Origin: Eutypa lata
Lineage: Eukaryota; Ascomycota; Sordariomycetes; Xylariales; Diatrypaceae
Length of the DNA: 64,000 nucleotides
Reading direction: 5' to 3'
Assembly (NCBI GenBank): GCA_022661535.1
Contig: JAKULF010000003.1
Location: forward strand, 4,898,001-4,962,000
Both the position numbers and the translations under genes were made by a program. Position 1 is the stretch's first letter; every line of letters begins with the position of its first letter. Below, in pieces: positions 48,456 to 58,924 of the stretch. The notes below the pieces were generated by a model. The model was not told where the DNA came from. It was given only the letters and a program-made list of their open reading frames with translations, and searched no databases.

Positions 48456-49448
48456 ATGCCGTTGACTAGATCGGTAAATTCTCTGCAAGAACGGCCAAGC
48501 TTTATGGACTCCATTGGACGACCTATCATCACTTCGAGAATTGGTCGGCGTCAAGCGTGGTCAGCTCGCGGCCCTACCCTTCAAAAATTTGACGAAGAGA
48601 TTTTACCAGCGGTTAAGACCATTCTCCAAAGACTTGACTTGGACAGCCATACGGACATTTTTATCTTGTTATACATGATAGGCCGCCGCGCGAAGTCAGC
48701 TAAACCTAAAATCATAGTCTGTTGCACAGATAGCGAGTCCCGGAACACCGTCGAAAGAAGTGTCAGAAATAGTGCTTTGCTTGACAGATACCCTGGGTTC
48801 GGTTTAGAATCTAGCGCCCTTCCCCTTGAGTGCTCTGTCCCTATGCAGCAAATTAGTGAAGTCGGAGATTCTTTCTTCTCGTTTTGTTCTACACCGGACC
48901 CATATACCTCAGAAAATAGTCCTATAGGTTTAGAAGATTCGCCCTGGGCTATTCACAACCATCCTGGCCCTTCGAGCTTAGAAACATCAAGAATACTTGG
49001 GTCGCCAGTCCGTTCAAAAGGGAAAGCTCCTGTTATTTCTGAGCGTCACTTCATTGGTGGCAAAGCCTTTTCTGTGACACTATTGCCGGAAATCGGAAGG
49101 CGTATCTATAATGGATTGCCGTCTCAAGGCCAGCCTCTCCAATGTGCCACTGGTGGTGTCGTTCTGGAAATTGGAGGGAAGCACTACCAGCTGACTGTCA
49201 AGCATCTGTGCCTCGGAGATAAAGATAATACTTCAGAAGACATCTCTTATGAGGACCTTGCCTATTGTAGTCTTAACAGGCAGAGCGATGAGGACGATTC
49301 AGACATTTCTGACACTGAAGATGAAGTTGCGATTACGAGCCAAGGGAGTTTGAGCCCTACATCAACAAGCAGTGCCGATGAGGATACTACTGATGATGGC
49401 TCTCCTGTGTCCGACCAAATTGATCAGGGAGCTGTCAGACATCCCTAG
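48456..49448 (+). CDS. N-terminal part of a chymotrypsin-fold-like fungal protein (330-codon frame)
   Basis: Residues about 40-135 form the N-terminal domain found in this kind of fungal hypothetical protein, including KIIVCCTDSESRN and RYPGFGLESSALPLE. Residues 235-270 start a beta-barrel protease-like domain: GGVVLEIGGKHYQLTVKH, where H250 sits at the catalytic-His position. A long acidic Asp/Glu/Ser linker follows, then a SQGSLSPTS motif that in relatives leads into the second barrel. Here the frame instead closes at TAG 49446-49448. The next frame, shifted relative to this one, is open from 49424, so a single frame change between 49424 and 49448 would fuse the two parts. I find no convincing intron to do that. 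It is either a frameshifted gene or a sequencing error. Confidence 0.6.
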   Translation: MPLTRSVNSLQERPSFMDSIGRPIITSRIGRRQAWSARGPTLQKFDEEILPAVKTILQRLDLDSHTDIFILLYMIGRRAKSAKPKIIVCCTDSESRNTVERSVRNSALLDRYPGFGLESSALPLECSVPMQQISEVGDSFFSFCSTPDPYTSENSPIGLEDSPWAIHNHPGPSSLETSRILGSPVRSKGKAPVISERHFIGGKAFSVTLLPEIGRRIYNGLPSQGQPLQCATGGVVLEIGGKHYQLTVKHLCLGDKDNTSEDISYEDLAYCSLNRQSDEDDSDISDTEDEVAITSQGSLSPTSTSSADEDTTDDGSPVSDQIDQGAVRHP

Positions 49449-49453
49449 GAAGC

Positions 49454-50368
49454 ATGAATAAGGCCGCGGAAAGTACAAGTGCAGCCGTTCCAGAAGCGCG
49501 AGACATTGAGAATGAACATGACAACCAGCACTACCTACATGACCTGCAATTTCCGCCCATACACACCTCTGACCAGAATTACCCTTGTAACACACTGTAT
49601 GCCGGTAATTTACCCGTCGACACGTCCGAGGAAGAATTGAAGGTCATCTTCTCTAAGCAGCAGGGTTACAAACATCTCTACTTTCAAATGAAGCATAGCA
49701 GTTCAATGTGCTTCGTTGAATTCGAGGATGCCTCATTTGCCACGAGAGCCCTATATGAACTACGCGGAACGCTTCTTTACAATGACGTCAAAACATCCGA
49801 AGGCGGAATTCGCTTTAGCCACTCTAAAACTCCCCTGGCAACCACGTTCCAATACGCTGGACTCGAGTACGCTGGCGATTTACTGAGACTCAATCGACCT
49901 GACGCGATACTCGACTATGCTCTCATTCCTATCCAGGATGAACTGGTAACTAAACTTGGAGAAAAGTTGAACAAAGTCCCTATTCAAAATTCGCTTCATG
50001 TTTCCGTCGTTAGCGAAGTTGGCTCAGAGGAACATCACGTTATTGCAGTTACAGCGTCTGTCGGTCCTATTCGTGGTCTTCTCAACCCTAGTGCGGTTTT
50101 GTACAGGCGCCGTGGAACGCCTAGCTACCAAAAGATATACCAAGTCCAGCTAGAGGTAGCCCCAAAGGAAGGTGACTGTGGCTCTGCTGTGGTTGACGAA
50201 AAGACAGGGGCCTTATACGGCCACATCATACTTGGAAGCTCGACTACCTATCTTGTCTATATTACGCCAGCCATAGCTGTTTTTGAAGATATCCGTCAGT
50301 CTCTAACAGCTGTCGTTACCATTCCTACTTGTCCTCCTAGTGCATCGTCCTCAGATCAAGACACCTAG
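49454..50368 (+). CDS. Whi3-like RRM fused to the second half of a protease-like domain (304 codons)
   Basis: Residues 43-128 are an RRM: CNTLYAGNLPVDTSEEELK holds RNP2 and MCFVEFEDASFATRAL holds RNP1. The match in wording is to the C-terminal RRM of the Whi3 cell-cycle RNA-binding protein, including the DQN-PCNTLY lead-in. It runs straight into LEYAGDLLRLNRPDAILDYALIPI, where D154 is at the catalytic-Asp position. Next comes EGDCGSAVVDEKTGALYGHI, with C242 at the nucleophile position of a chymotrypsin fold. The His partner lies in the upstream frame (H250). So the RRM sits inside the protease-like domain, in its usual acidic linker. It may be a separately started protein from this ATG or one half of a broken gene. 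No intron is seen. Confidence 0.65.
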   Translation: MNKAAESTSAAVPEARDIENEHDNQHYLHDLQFPPIHTSDQNYPCNTLYAGNLPVDTSEEELKVIFSKQQGYKHLYFQMKHSSSMCFVEFEDASFATRALYELRGTLLYNDVKTSEGGIRFSHSKTPLATTFQYAGLEYAGDLLRLNRPDAILDYALIPIQDELVTKLGEKLNKVPIQNSLHVSVVSEVGSEEHHVIAVTASVGPIRGLLNPSAVLYRRRGTPSYQKIYQVQLEVAPKEGDCGSAVVDEKTGALYGHIILGSSTTYLVYITPAIAVFEDIRQSLTAVVTIPTCPPSASSSDQDT

Positions 50369-50767
50369 CCCCAGAACTCCTTTTTTGATGACAAACTGCC
50401 TTGCGACTTTGTTGGATGGAGCGCGTGCAATAACTTCCGCCGTCGAATAAGGCATATCAGTAATCATATCGTGAATGAGAAAAAGGGCGAAGACGACATA
50501 CGCCCTGATTGGCATTACGCTGAACATCTTCATAAGCATGGCTTTATTTCTGACCAGATATATGCCCAGGCTATGGAGTGGTGCGACTTTGTACAATACC
50601 CGACTGGTAGGATAACGGGCATACACCACCCGTCATTTGTTCCACCCTCTAGGCAAACGCAGAGGGATGAACAACAACAACAAGTAATAGTAGATGGTGA
50701 TAAAGAGCGAAGACGACATAGAACACATCGCCATCGTCACAAGAAATCCGACATTTCGTCGATTTAA
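50369..50767 (+). pseudogene. In-frame continuation beyond TAG, possible C2H2-like tail
   Basis: The frame of the preceding ORF stays open for 132 codons after its TAG (50366-50368), until TAA at 50765-50767. The text looks protein-like. LPCDFVGWSACNNF.. IRHISNH has Cys-x7-Cys then two His spaced by three, resembling the degenerate C2H2 fingers of fungal proteins. A WHYAEHLHKHGF block follows, and the end is basic and His/Arg-rich. Alternatives are read-through of the TAG, an error at that codon, or chance openness. Together with the frame change near 49430, decay of one longer gene is the simplest reading. Confidence 0.45.
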
Positions 50768-51035
50768 ATATATATATAGAACAATGTCGCATCGAGTTCA
50801 ATCCACTAAGCATCGCACTACTATGTCCCATGCAAAAGGATGACTACAAGTAAACGAAGCCATCAGCCTTGCTACTTGTAATGAATTTCAATTGGCTTTT
50901 ACATGAATCGTACATAAACTAAACCATCCATCTCCCTTCGCAAAAAGACTTATTATAAACTCCTCATAACTGTTCGTTCGTACGCACTGATGAAATTAAG
51001 ACCACCACCAACCACCCCCTCGGGAACCCATTGGA
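50768..51035. other. Short convergent spacer
   Basis: AT-rich 3' flank between the chimeric locus and the leftward membrane-protein gene. Nothing is recognised. Confidence 0.5.
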
Positions 51036-52924
51036 CTACCGATCCGTCACGCTCCCCCTCCGACTCTCAGCCGGGCTCACCGAAACCGGGCTCACCGGTA
51101 TCTCCTCAGAACCGTGCCTGTGATTGAATTCTTGACTGAGGGGCGAAACCAGATCTGGGTCGCCGTCGATGACGCTAGGTGCCGAAACGAAGCTGAGCCG
51201 CTTCGAGTCTGCGTCTTCCTCCATGCTGTCTTCATCGTCATCGTCGTCATCGATGGGCGATACGGGCTCCTGTTCCTGTTTCTCCTGTTGTTTTTGATGA
51301 TTGGAAGTGCTTATCCTTCTATCATTGCTGCTTTTGTTGTTGTTCTTAACCGACCGCGCTGAGCGCGAGCTCACGCTCCTGGCTACCGCGACGCCGATCC
51401 CCAACCCGCTGGCAGCCGCCGCTGCTGCCGCTGCCGCGTCGCCTCCGGCCCCGCCCCCTTCGCCTCCACCGCCATTAAACCGTCTATCGGTGTTGTCCCG
51501 GAACAACGCCGCATCGATCGGAGACACCGGTATGTAGCTGAGCCTTGGGCTCTGCAGGCCCGCCGAGATGCTCGTCGGTGTGTCCGGCTGCGAGGAAGAG
51601 GACTTCGGCGGTGGCGGTGGCGGTGGTGGCACTAACTTCGATCCCGGCGGTGGCGGCACCTGGATCTGTGGGATGCTACTACTATCACCAGTGCTGGCCC
51701 GTGGGCCGCTGAGGCGCTTCTCGAGGTCCACCTGAATTGGAGTATTCCGGGTTAGCCAGCCAATCATTTCGTTACGTAGTATGGTACTATCTGCCACTCC
51801 CGCCCTCGAAAGGAGTGGAATGAAAGGATATTTTTGAGTAGGCAGAACTTACCGGGTGTGAAGCAAGTGGATTCCCCGACCCGAGCGGCCAGTGCGGCCC
51901 AAAACTGCGGCGTAGGGATCTGCGCCTCTCGCCGCGCGTGGTAGCCGCCGCACCGGCACCGGCAGCGTTCGCCGAGAGCGGTCTCGTCGAGATGGGAGTT
52001 GGCGGCTGCTCCGGGATCGTAGAAAGAGGCCGCAACCGACCCGGCCCGGGCGCTGGTCGCTGCTGCTCATCGCTAACAGCGCTGCTCTCATTGTCAACTT
52101 CCTTGTCGCGCGGCGGCAGCGCCATGTCGGTGCCGGCCGCCTCCTCCAGCGCCGCTTTTTGGCGCCGCCGGCGGATGACGAGGAACACGGCAAGGCCGAT
52201 CAAAAGGAGGAGCGCGATGGCCCCGACCACGGCGCCGACGATAGCGCCGGTCGAGCCCGAGCTCGAGGAATCGCTGTCGTCTATCGGCTGCACCTGGACC
52301 CCCGTCGTGTTCGAGGGCGCGTCTGCCGTTGTCGTGGTGAGAAGTTCGGGAGGGAAGGGGAACATCTCGCCGAACCCCGCGGTCTGGTGGCACTGGACGT
52401 GCGTCAGCGTTGCGTCTGGCCGGTCGTCGCCCGTCGAGATGTACCCGTACGAGAAGCAACTCGGCATCACGGCGGGACTGCACATGCACACATCCCATTC
52501 TCGTTAGTTCGTTGGGTAGCTTGGTAAGGGAGTCTTTGTGCATGTACTAACCAGCATAGTGTATGATTCCCGCAAGCCCCGGGAAGGGTTGCCCGTCCGT
52601 AGTCGAGGCATGTCGTGTAGATCGTAGAGACGCAATCCGCCGCACCGGCGATGCAGCAGCCGCGGTAGCTCCCGACGTCAGTGCATTCGGAGCCGAACGA
52701 GCATGTTACTATTGTGTAACACGTTAGTCATACATTGGAGTGATTTGTTCATCTTTATCGGCCAACATACTTGTGCTCTCCGACGTGAAGCCGCAGGTAT
52801 TGATCTCTCGCTGAAAATCGCTGGGTGCATTGACTGAGGTTATGGCCGGTGCGGCAGGGGAAGAAGAGCTTATGATGGAGGTTGTTTCCGTCGCCGGGGG
52901 ATCGCTCAGGTAGATACCTGGCAT
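51036..52924 (-). CDS. Single-pass membrane protein with Cys-rich ectodomain and proline-rich tail, four exons
   Basis: Exons are 52771-52924, 52552-52708, 51853-52477 and 51036-51731; all joins keep frame and give 543 aa. The ectodomain (about residues 1-190) has paired cysteines in a pattern seen in fungal Mid2-like or wall-sensor-like hypotheticals (TCSFGSEC, GCCIAGAADC, TTCLDYG, LCCPAV). A Ser/Thr-rich stalk follows, then one TM helix (GAIVGAVVGAIALLLLIGLAVFLV) and a basic RRRR stop-transfer. The cytosolic half is disordered, with polyproline runs (PPPPPPPP), polyalanine and acidic clusters that could bind SH3 or profilin-type partners. No clear N-terminal signal peptide is visible, so an upstream exon may be missing or the TM acts as reverse anchor. 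A sensor role is inferred. Confidence 0.7.
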
Positions 52925-53377
52925 CTTGTTGTTTATCAATTTCGATCAGGTGAATAGATGGTGCCGGGGTTAGGATTTTGCCTAATAGTACTCGAACATC
53001 TCTAGGGGATGAGGGCGGCTTGGGTAAGAAGACGTATTCAAGTCACTCCACAAAAAAAGCATATACTAGAAGAGACGGGATATCCGCTTATTCATGGTTT
53101 TCTATTGTCTCGAAAGCAGAAACTCGTGATGGTTAACATTCCAGTAACTGCGAGAGAGACACCCTAACCCTATATTTTCTTTGTTCAGAGCAGTCGACCC
53201 AGCCGCCACCCTTCACAAAGCGTACTAACACTGACAAAGGGGCTCCCGCCTTCATCGAGACAATGGAATCCGACTATTGCCCTGACGGTTTTAGCCATTT
53301 GCGAAAGTTACCGGTCGAACAAAACTCGAAATTCGCCCCATCCGCCGAACTGCTTAGGTGATCCTACTCCTTAGCTT
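52925..53377. other. Spacer
   Basis: The 5' flank of the membrane-protein gene and 3' flank of GH53. No gene is seen. Confidence 0.5.
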
Positions 53378-54661
53378 TTAGATGGTCGAGAAGACCGATA
53401 GACTAGAAAGCGCCGTGCCAGGCCATGCGAACATAGTGTTAGATTCGCAAGACGAACCAAGGCCTTGATTGTTCATCCAAGCTGGCTCCCAGTAGAATAA
53501 GCCAGTCCCCTTTGACACTGAAGCAACCACGGACGCCACCTGCTGAACAAACGTTGTTTGACCCTCGGCCGAGAATGGGATGCTCTTCAAGTCACTCGGG
53601 AACTGGTAGGCCGGACTTGAGCATTGGGTTGGCCAGTCGAGTTCTGCCACAATTAACTCTTTACCATAGGTGCTTGCCATATTGGTGAGACTTGTCTTGA
53701 GGCTTGAGAGCGTCGCGGCAGAGTTACTATCGGAGAAGTTAGTAAATCTTATCTTCCATTGTATGGGTGAACAACTTTGGTGTTGAACGAGCAGACCGCG
53801 CGTATATCCCCTATTTCTTCTTTTACGGAGTAAATTGAGGACATCGTGGTAAAGGAAAGCATGTCTAATGCATCGATAATCCAACCAGATATCCCAAAGG
53901 TTCACATAACACTTACTAGAAAGGATAATACCTATAACCTAGAGTCAGAATTGACTTCAAACACAATCTGATTCATTGACTTACGAAACACCCATCACAT
54001 CGAAGTCGTCTAAAGTGAGGGTTCCTTGATCGAGCACCAGGTCGTACCACCACTTCTGCGTGTCCCAGTCCCACCCATTGTCGAGGTGAATCATAATTTT
54101 TGGCTGAGTCGTCAAGTCGCTATCCTTGATACCCCAGGCAGCTGAGTGGAGGAGTTGGGCAAGATTCCCCGCATTGCTAGTTGTCCCCGTCGGGAAGAGC
54201 ATGCCGGACCGGATCTCGTTCCCTATGGAGATGATCTGGGGCGAGATGCCCGCGGCGGCGAACTGGTTCGACACGTCCAGGGTGTAGTTGTAGACCTGCC
54301 AAGCCAGGTCGTCGACAGCGGTCGGCCAGCCGCTCGGGATCGCTTGTTTGCTCGGGTCGGCCCACGTGTCGCTGAAGTGGAGATCCAGGTAGACATCAAG
54401 GCCGGCGGCTGTCGCTCGCTTGGCTAAGTTCAGGTTGTATTCGACATTGTACTCGCTTGCCGTCCAGATTCGCTGCCTGACGATGTTCACGCCGTTGGCG
54501 GCAAGGATCTCTTCGAGGGCTTGGGCATCTCCGCTGGCAGACGTATACGAGATACCACTGTCTTCCTCAACCTTGACAGATGACCAGTCCACACCTTTGT
54601 AAGTCAACGCCGCGCGCACAGCTGTTAGCGATGCAAGAGCTAAGAAGGTGGATTGTAACAT
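53378..54661 (-). CDS. Secreted GH53 arabinogalactan endo-1,4-beta-galactanase, with a 15-nt microexon
   Basis: It cuts beta-1,4-galactan side chains of pectin outside the cell. Exons are 53985-54661, a 15-nt microexon 53917-53931, and 53378-53726, giving 346 aa, normal for the family. A signal peptide spans about residues 1-18, then LTYKGVDWSS starts the mature enzyme. The acid/base glutamate is E149 (SIGNEIRSG) and the nucleophile is E259 (VAELDWP). The microexon supplies the conserved SYYPFY block after MGVS; without it the conserved strand would be lost. The start at 54661 is the first ATG. The codon and splice pattern are ordinary apart from the microexon. Regulation by galactose or pectin is likely for such genes but no site is seen. 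Confidence 0.93.
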
Positions 54662-57600
54662 CTTGGGCAATATCGTTTGAGCGTTGCCAGGAAACCGTCG
54701 ACATATAACCTCCTTTGGGCGCGATTAGGGGGATCGCCGCTGCTTCTATATTGCTTGATTGGAAGATCCGCTTAGTGGCTCGCCTTGTCCCAGCCGTGAA
54801 GTTGATCAATATGGTAGCAACGGAATACCCCATGATCTTATAAAGGAGACGAACCTATAAGTGTTAAGTTAATATAGTATATATTATGGTGGTGGATCTT
54901 ACCCGATGTGGGAGAGATCTCAACGCTGATTGATGGAATAGTAAAGCCTTGCGGCAGCTAATGCTCTGTTTACCCCTAGAGGTGGGGTCGCAACACCACC
55001 TATCACCACTTTTTCGGAACAAGAAAACATGATCTAGAAGGAGTCTAGTTGAACACCAATATCATTAAGGATTGCCGCCCCAATAAAGGTCAGGCAATGT
55101 CGGGGGAAGACTGGCCATAAACGTATTGAGGATCTGAGCTCCCGATTTAGCCGTTTTTGTTAGCGATCGATGACCTTCCGCCAACTTAGCTAGGTAAGTA
55201 GCAGATATATAGATGGTGAGTAGGTACGTAACGGAAGCCATCAAACTAGAATCTTGGGCGTTTTTCGGTGCTACTAGAATGTAGGTAGTTTGTTTCAATG
55301 TTTATTTCAAGCGTCATCCAACTTCATTTATATTCGCGATCAATTGAGCCGCCCCTATAGCCCTAGCCTCTAGTAGTCGAATAGGGCCGAGGCAATGACA
55401 AGCCCGACGATAGACGAAGAATATCAACTCCGGAAACTTGAGAATCGGGTCGCAATCCTTTTCTGGAATTAAGCAAGTATCGGAATACTTCCAAAGATGG
55501 AAGCGGTGATAACTTCAAGTCAAAGAAATAGCAATCGCAATAATGTTAGGCGAGCATGGAGATGTTAACCTTTGCGAAAAGGGATAACCAATTTGATTAT
55601 AAGTAGACTATTACAACAAAACATGTAAAATAAAACGAAAGTAATTCTGATACTTGCCTTTTCATCCCTACACAAGATTGTCTCTGATGATGTGGCACAA
55701 GAGCCGTTCAACGAGGTCGCATATGATACCAATAGGTTAGAACTCAACTTTAGTTGATACGTAGGTATGAAATATCCTAGAGCGGGCACTTTATCCTAGT
55801 GACAATACCACAAGTGTTATTGATGCACTCGTTCGCTTGCAATACTGCCACCATTTTGATGTGATAGGTCCCAAGAGGCTCAAATGCGATGTAGTTTGCG
55901 GTTGCTACCCGTATTTCATGGTGTTGTAACTAATGTACTATGCAAGGAGGGAGGTTTGTTCAAAAAGAACAAATTACTACGTAGTAATTAAGGGTGGGTC
56001 GCCAGATATAGCAGCAAGTGACCGTTACACAAGCAATTCAGCGTGTAAACAATCGATTCACGATCAATCTTGCAACAACGCGATAGACAGATAACACCGA
56101 CTGGTTCACTAACATGGACTAGTATCTGAAATCAATAGGCGTTACACCATCTGACATAACATCCAATCCTTCTATTTTGGGACTGACCTTGAAAGTCGCA
56201 ACGGGTTAAAATGTAATAAGTTTTATGTTGCCGCCCGCCAATTGACAGCCCTGGAGGTATGTAGGGAAACAGGCCGGACGACTCGGCGACGGTGTTTCAT
56301 CAGTGTGCGTCTCGTACCACTAGAACACCACCGGAGGAGATAAGAAGTTTGTAGTCTGTTTCAGTGTGACGCGGATACTCTGCATTGCTAAAACAATATC
56401 AGCTGAATATATTAAGTACTAGTGAGATACCTAGTTATTTTATTGTAATACTATAAGTCAGTTAATGATAGGTAGCTTTAACTGTTATGACTGCTCCGTC
56501 GCGAAGTTGAGAAGGGCTAGCATTTTCGTATCAGCACTCTTATAATACCTAATATAATGGGTCCACATGTGGCCTGCAAGGGCCTGGAATCACTGAGGAT
56601 TGCCCCTGGGGGGTATTTTTTAAGGGTGGTCAGGTGCTAGCAAAATTCAATAAAACCAAACACTTAGTTAAGGCTTGGCTTGTCCTCGGTTCGTTAACCG
56701 AAATTTTCAACGCAATGGGCAGCTATCATCGTAGGCGCTGGGGAATATTATCACGATAGTCCATCCCTCGAGTTCCCTCTTAGATTTGCCACGAAGATCA
56801 ATATGACCACTATCTGAGGATTTGGGCGATCAACCAAAGTAGGTATTTGTACCCGAATAACTATAATTTCTACATTATGTACATGTGTATCCTGTAGCTC
56901 GCTGAATGGCTCAAATCTGCATGTGCTGGCAGTAGATGAATTGTCGCGATACGAAGTTTCCAAATAGAAGAACCACTCGTCGTGCTTACTTGCGCTATGT
57001 CTTTTGGATGACCTGATGCTTTCCCAGAGCTTCAATCATGCCGAAGTCCGTAATTACATTAGTAGGTAGTCGCTCACCCAGTCAATAATGTAATACAACA
57101 GTTGCTATTGCCGAGTTAGGCACAATTGGCATACAGGAATACAAAGCACACTTCACTTTCAGGTACTAATAAACTCAAACGAGCAGGCAGTGACATGTAA
57201 TATCTTCTTTTATTCCAAGGTTGGTACTAAAACTACCTTCCAACCTTTATCTTTGATATGATCAAGGTGAATCAAAAAGGCATTGGAATGCTGTGATGTC
57301 AAGCCGCTCTTGACTCACCTGCAACCGTTTTATCTGGAGCAGCTGGGGCCGTGATTGCCGTTGGAGTTAGAGGATCGGAACCGGGTCGATGATTGGCCAA
57401 TGGTCTGTCAACCCCTGCCTTTTTGGAAAGATATCATCAAAGCCCAAGTTGGCCTTTCCGCTTCTAGACCATCGCACCAGCCACTAGTTGGAAGTTACTA
57501 AGCTTGAAATGCACCTTCGGGTATCGGAGGCAGGGAATTGTCAAAGTAGAAGCATCTGATCGGGAATACCGTCATTGGATTTTTTTTCCTTCCCTTTTTG

Positions 57601-58146
57601 CAAACTATACCTATGCGTATGACAAGTTGAACCGTATATAAATAGGGAATACCAAGTATGATCACTGAGCTGCTTTAAGACGTAGTTAAATATATAAATG
57701 CAAAAGAGAAGAAATACTGCGTTATTATTGATACAAAACCTGCCTCTGGACTTTATGGGTGGTGAAGCTTTCGATGTGAGACAAAAATCTCTCCGTCGTA
57801 CAGTTCCTTGCGCTAAAATACTATCCTTGTCGTACTTGACCCTTTAGAACCAATAATCAAACAGATAAGGTACCGCCTGCCCTCCACTTTACTGACCTCA
57901 CTGCATTAACTAGTACCTACGTACATACATCCATCCATCCACCCACCTTCCCGTCCTCGTTGTGGGAAACTTCAAGAGCGTCGTAATCTGAGCTGGTTGT
58001 GTTTACAAATTTCTTCTTCCTCTCTGTATCTCGACATCTTCTCATCTTATCTTCATCCAAAGTTTTTCTTTCGACAGAATATATTTTGGTACTCAAACCA
58101 TCATCAATCACACTTCTTTCTTGACTGTAAACAATCATCACCATAC

Positions 58147-58179
<33 letters not shown>

Positions 58180-58210
58180 ACTTTCTTGATCGCAAACCAA
58201 ACTAGCAACC
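54662..58210. other. Long spacer, GH53 promoter side to the GPI-protein gene
   Basis: No supportable gene lies here. Open frames are under about 100 codons and lack family signal. A CCAAT box sits in TTGGCCAATGG near 57395, and the right end has a CT-rich leader plus a trinucleotide repeat before the ATG at 58211. Confidence 0.6.
58147..58179 (+). repeat. ATC trinucleotide microsatellite in the 5' leader
   Basis: About eleven tandem ATC units lie some 35 bp before the GPI-protein start codon. On the other strand the same repeat produces spurious poly-Asp or poly-Met frames, which I ignore. Confidence 0.9.
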
Positions 58211-58924
58211 ATGTTCCGCACCGCCGTCGCCTTCACGGCGTTGACTACTTTCTCCCTGGTTTCGGCCCAAGCAAACTCCAACTCAACCTTCTCACTCCCT
58301 GATCCATCCAGCGTTACTATTGGTCTCCGTTCATCTTGGTGCAATGCTCAAACAAATGCCTGCGGTGAACTCTGTGTGCAGGTGAAGGATGAAAGCTGCG
58401 ATGTTGTATGTTATACCATTTTCTTTTGATTTTCATCATCAAGATTATACACTATATACTAACAATCGGATTCCAGAACACTCTCGATTTCACCTGTGTC
58501 TGCTCCAACGACGAGTCACCGGATTTCAATGAATACACTGATACTGTCCCCTACGTAAGTCTTGGTAACTAGACCTCTTGAGGAGCTTCCTACTAACGGA
58601 TCTATGCAGTTCGTCTGCAAGCAGCTCTTCCAGGATTGTATTACGGATCACCCCGATGACGCCGCCGGCCAGAGGAACTGCACGACGACCTACGATGACA
58701 ACTGCGGCACCGAATCTCCTGCTAACGCCACTAAGATCGACGCACAGACCTCGACGTCCGCGGCTTCTAGTTCGACCGCTACCTCGGAGCCCACTGGCAC
58801 TGGCTCGTCCGACGCTACTACCACCTCCTCGGAAGGTGGAGCTATGCCTACGAACATGCCGCTCCAACACATTGGTAACGGCGTTGCTGCAGTAGCTGTT
58901 GGCATCTTTGCCTACATGCTGTAA
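58211..58924 (+). CDS. GPI-anchored Cys-rich surface protein, DUF7707-like, three exons
   Basis: Exons are 58211-58405, 58477-58554 and 58610-58924, phase-0 joins, giving 195 aa. A signal peptide covers about residues 1-19. The Cys pattern follows the DUF7707-type domain of fungal surface proteins: WCNAQTNACGELC, FTCVCSND, then CKQLFQDC and CTTTYDDNC. A Ser/Thr-rich stalk over about 130-165 ends in a hydrophobic C-terminal tail typical of GPI attachment. The function is unknown; it is most likely a wall or membrane surface protein. I chose the ATG at 58211 because the signal peptide starts directly there. No enzymatic residues are expected. Confidence 0.82.

Noticed and set aside
53726..53985. 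GH53 as a frameshifted or truncated pseudogene
   Set aside because: Two introns and a 15-nt microexon restore both frame and the conserved block, so the gene appears intact.
57917..58195. Poly-Asp leftward frame near 58.1 kb
   Set aside because: Produced by translating the ATC microsatellite on the other strand; no other support.
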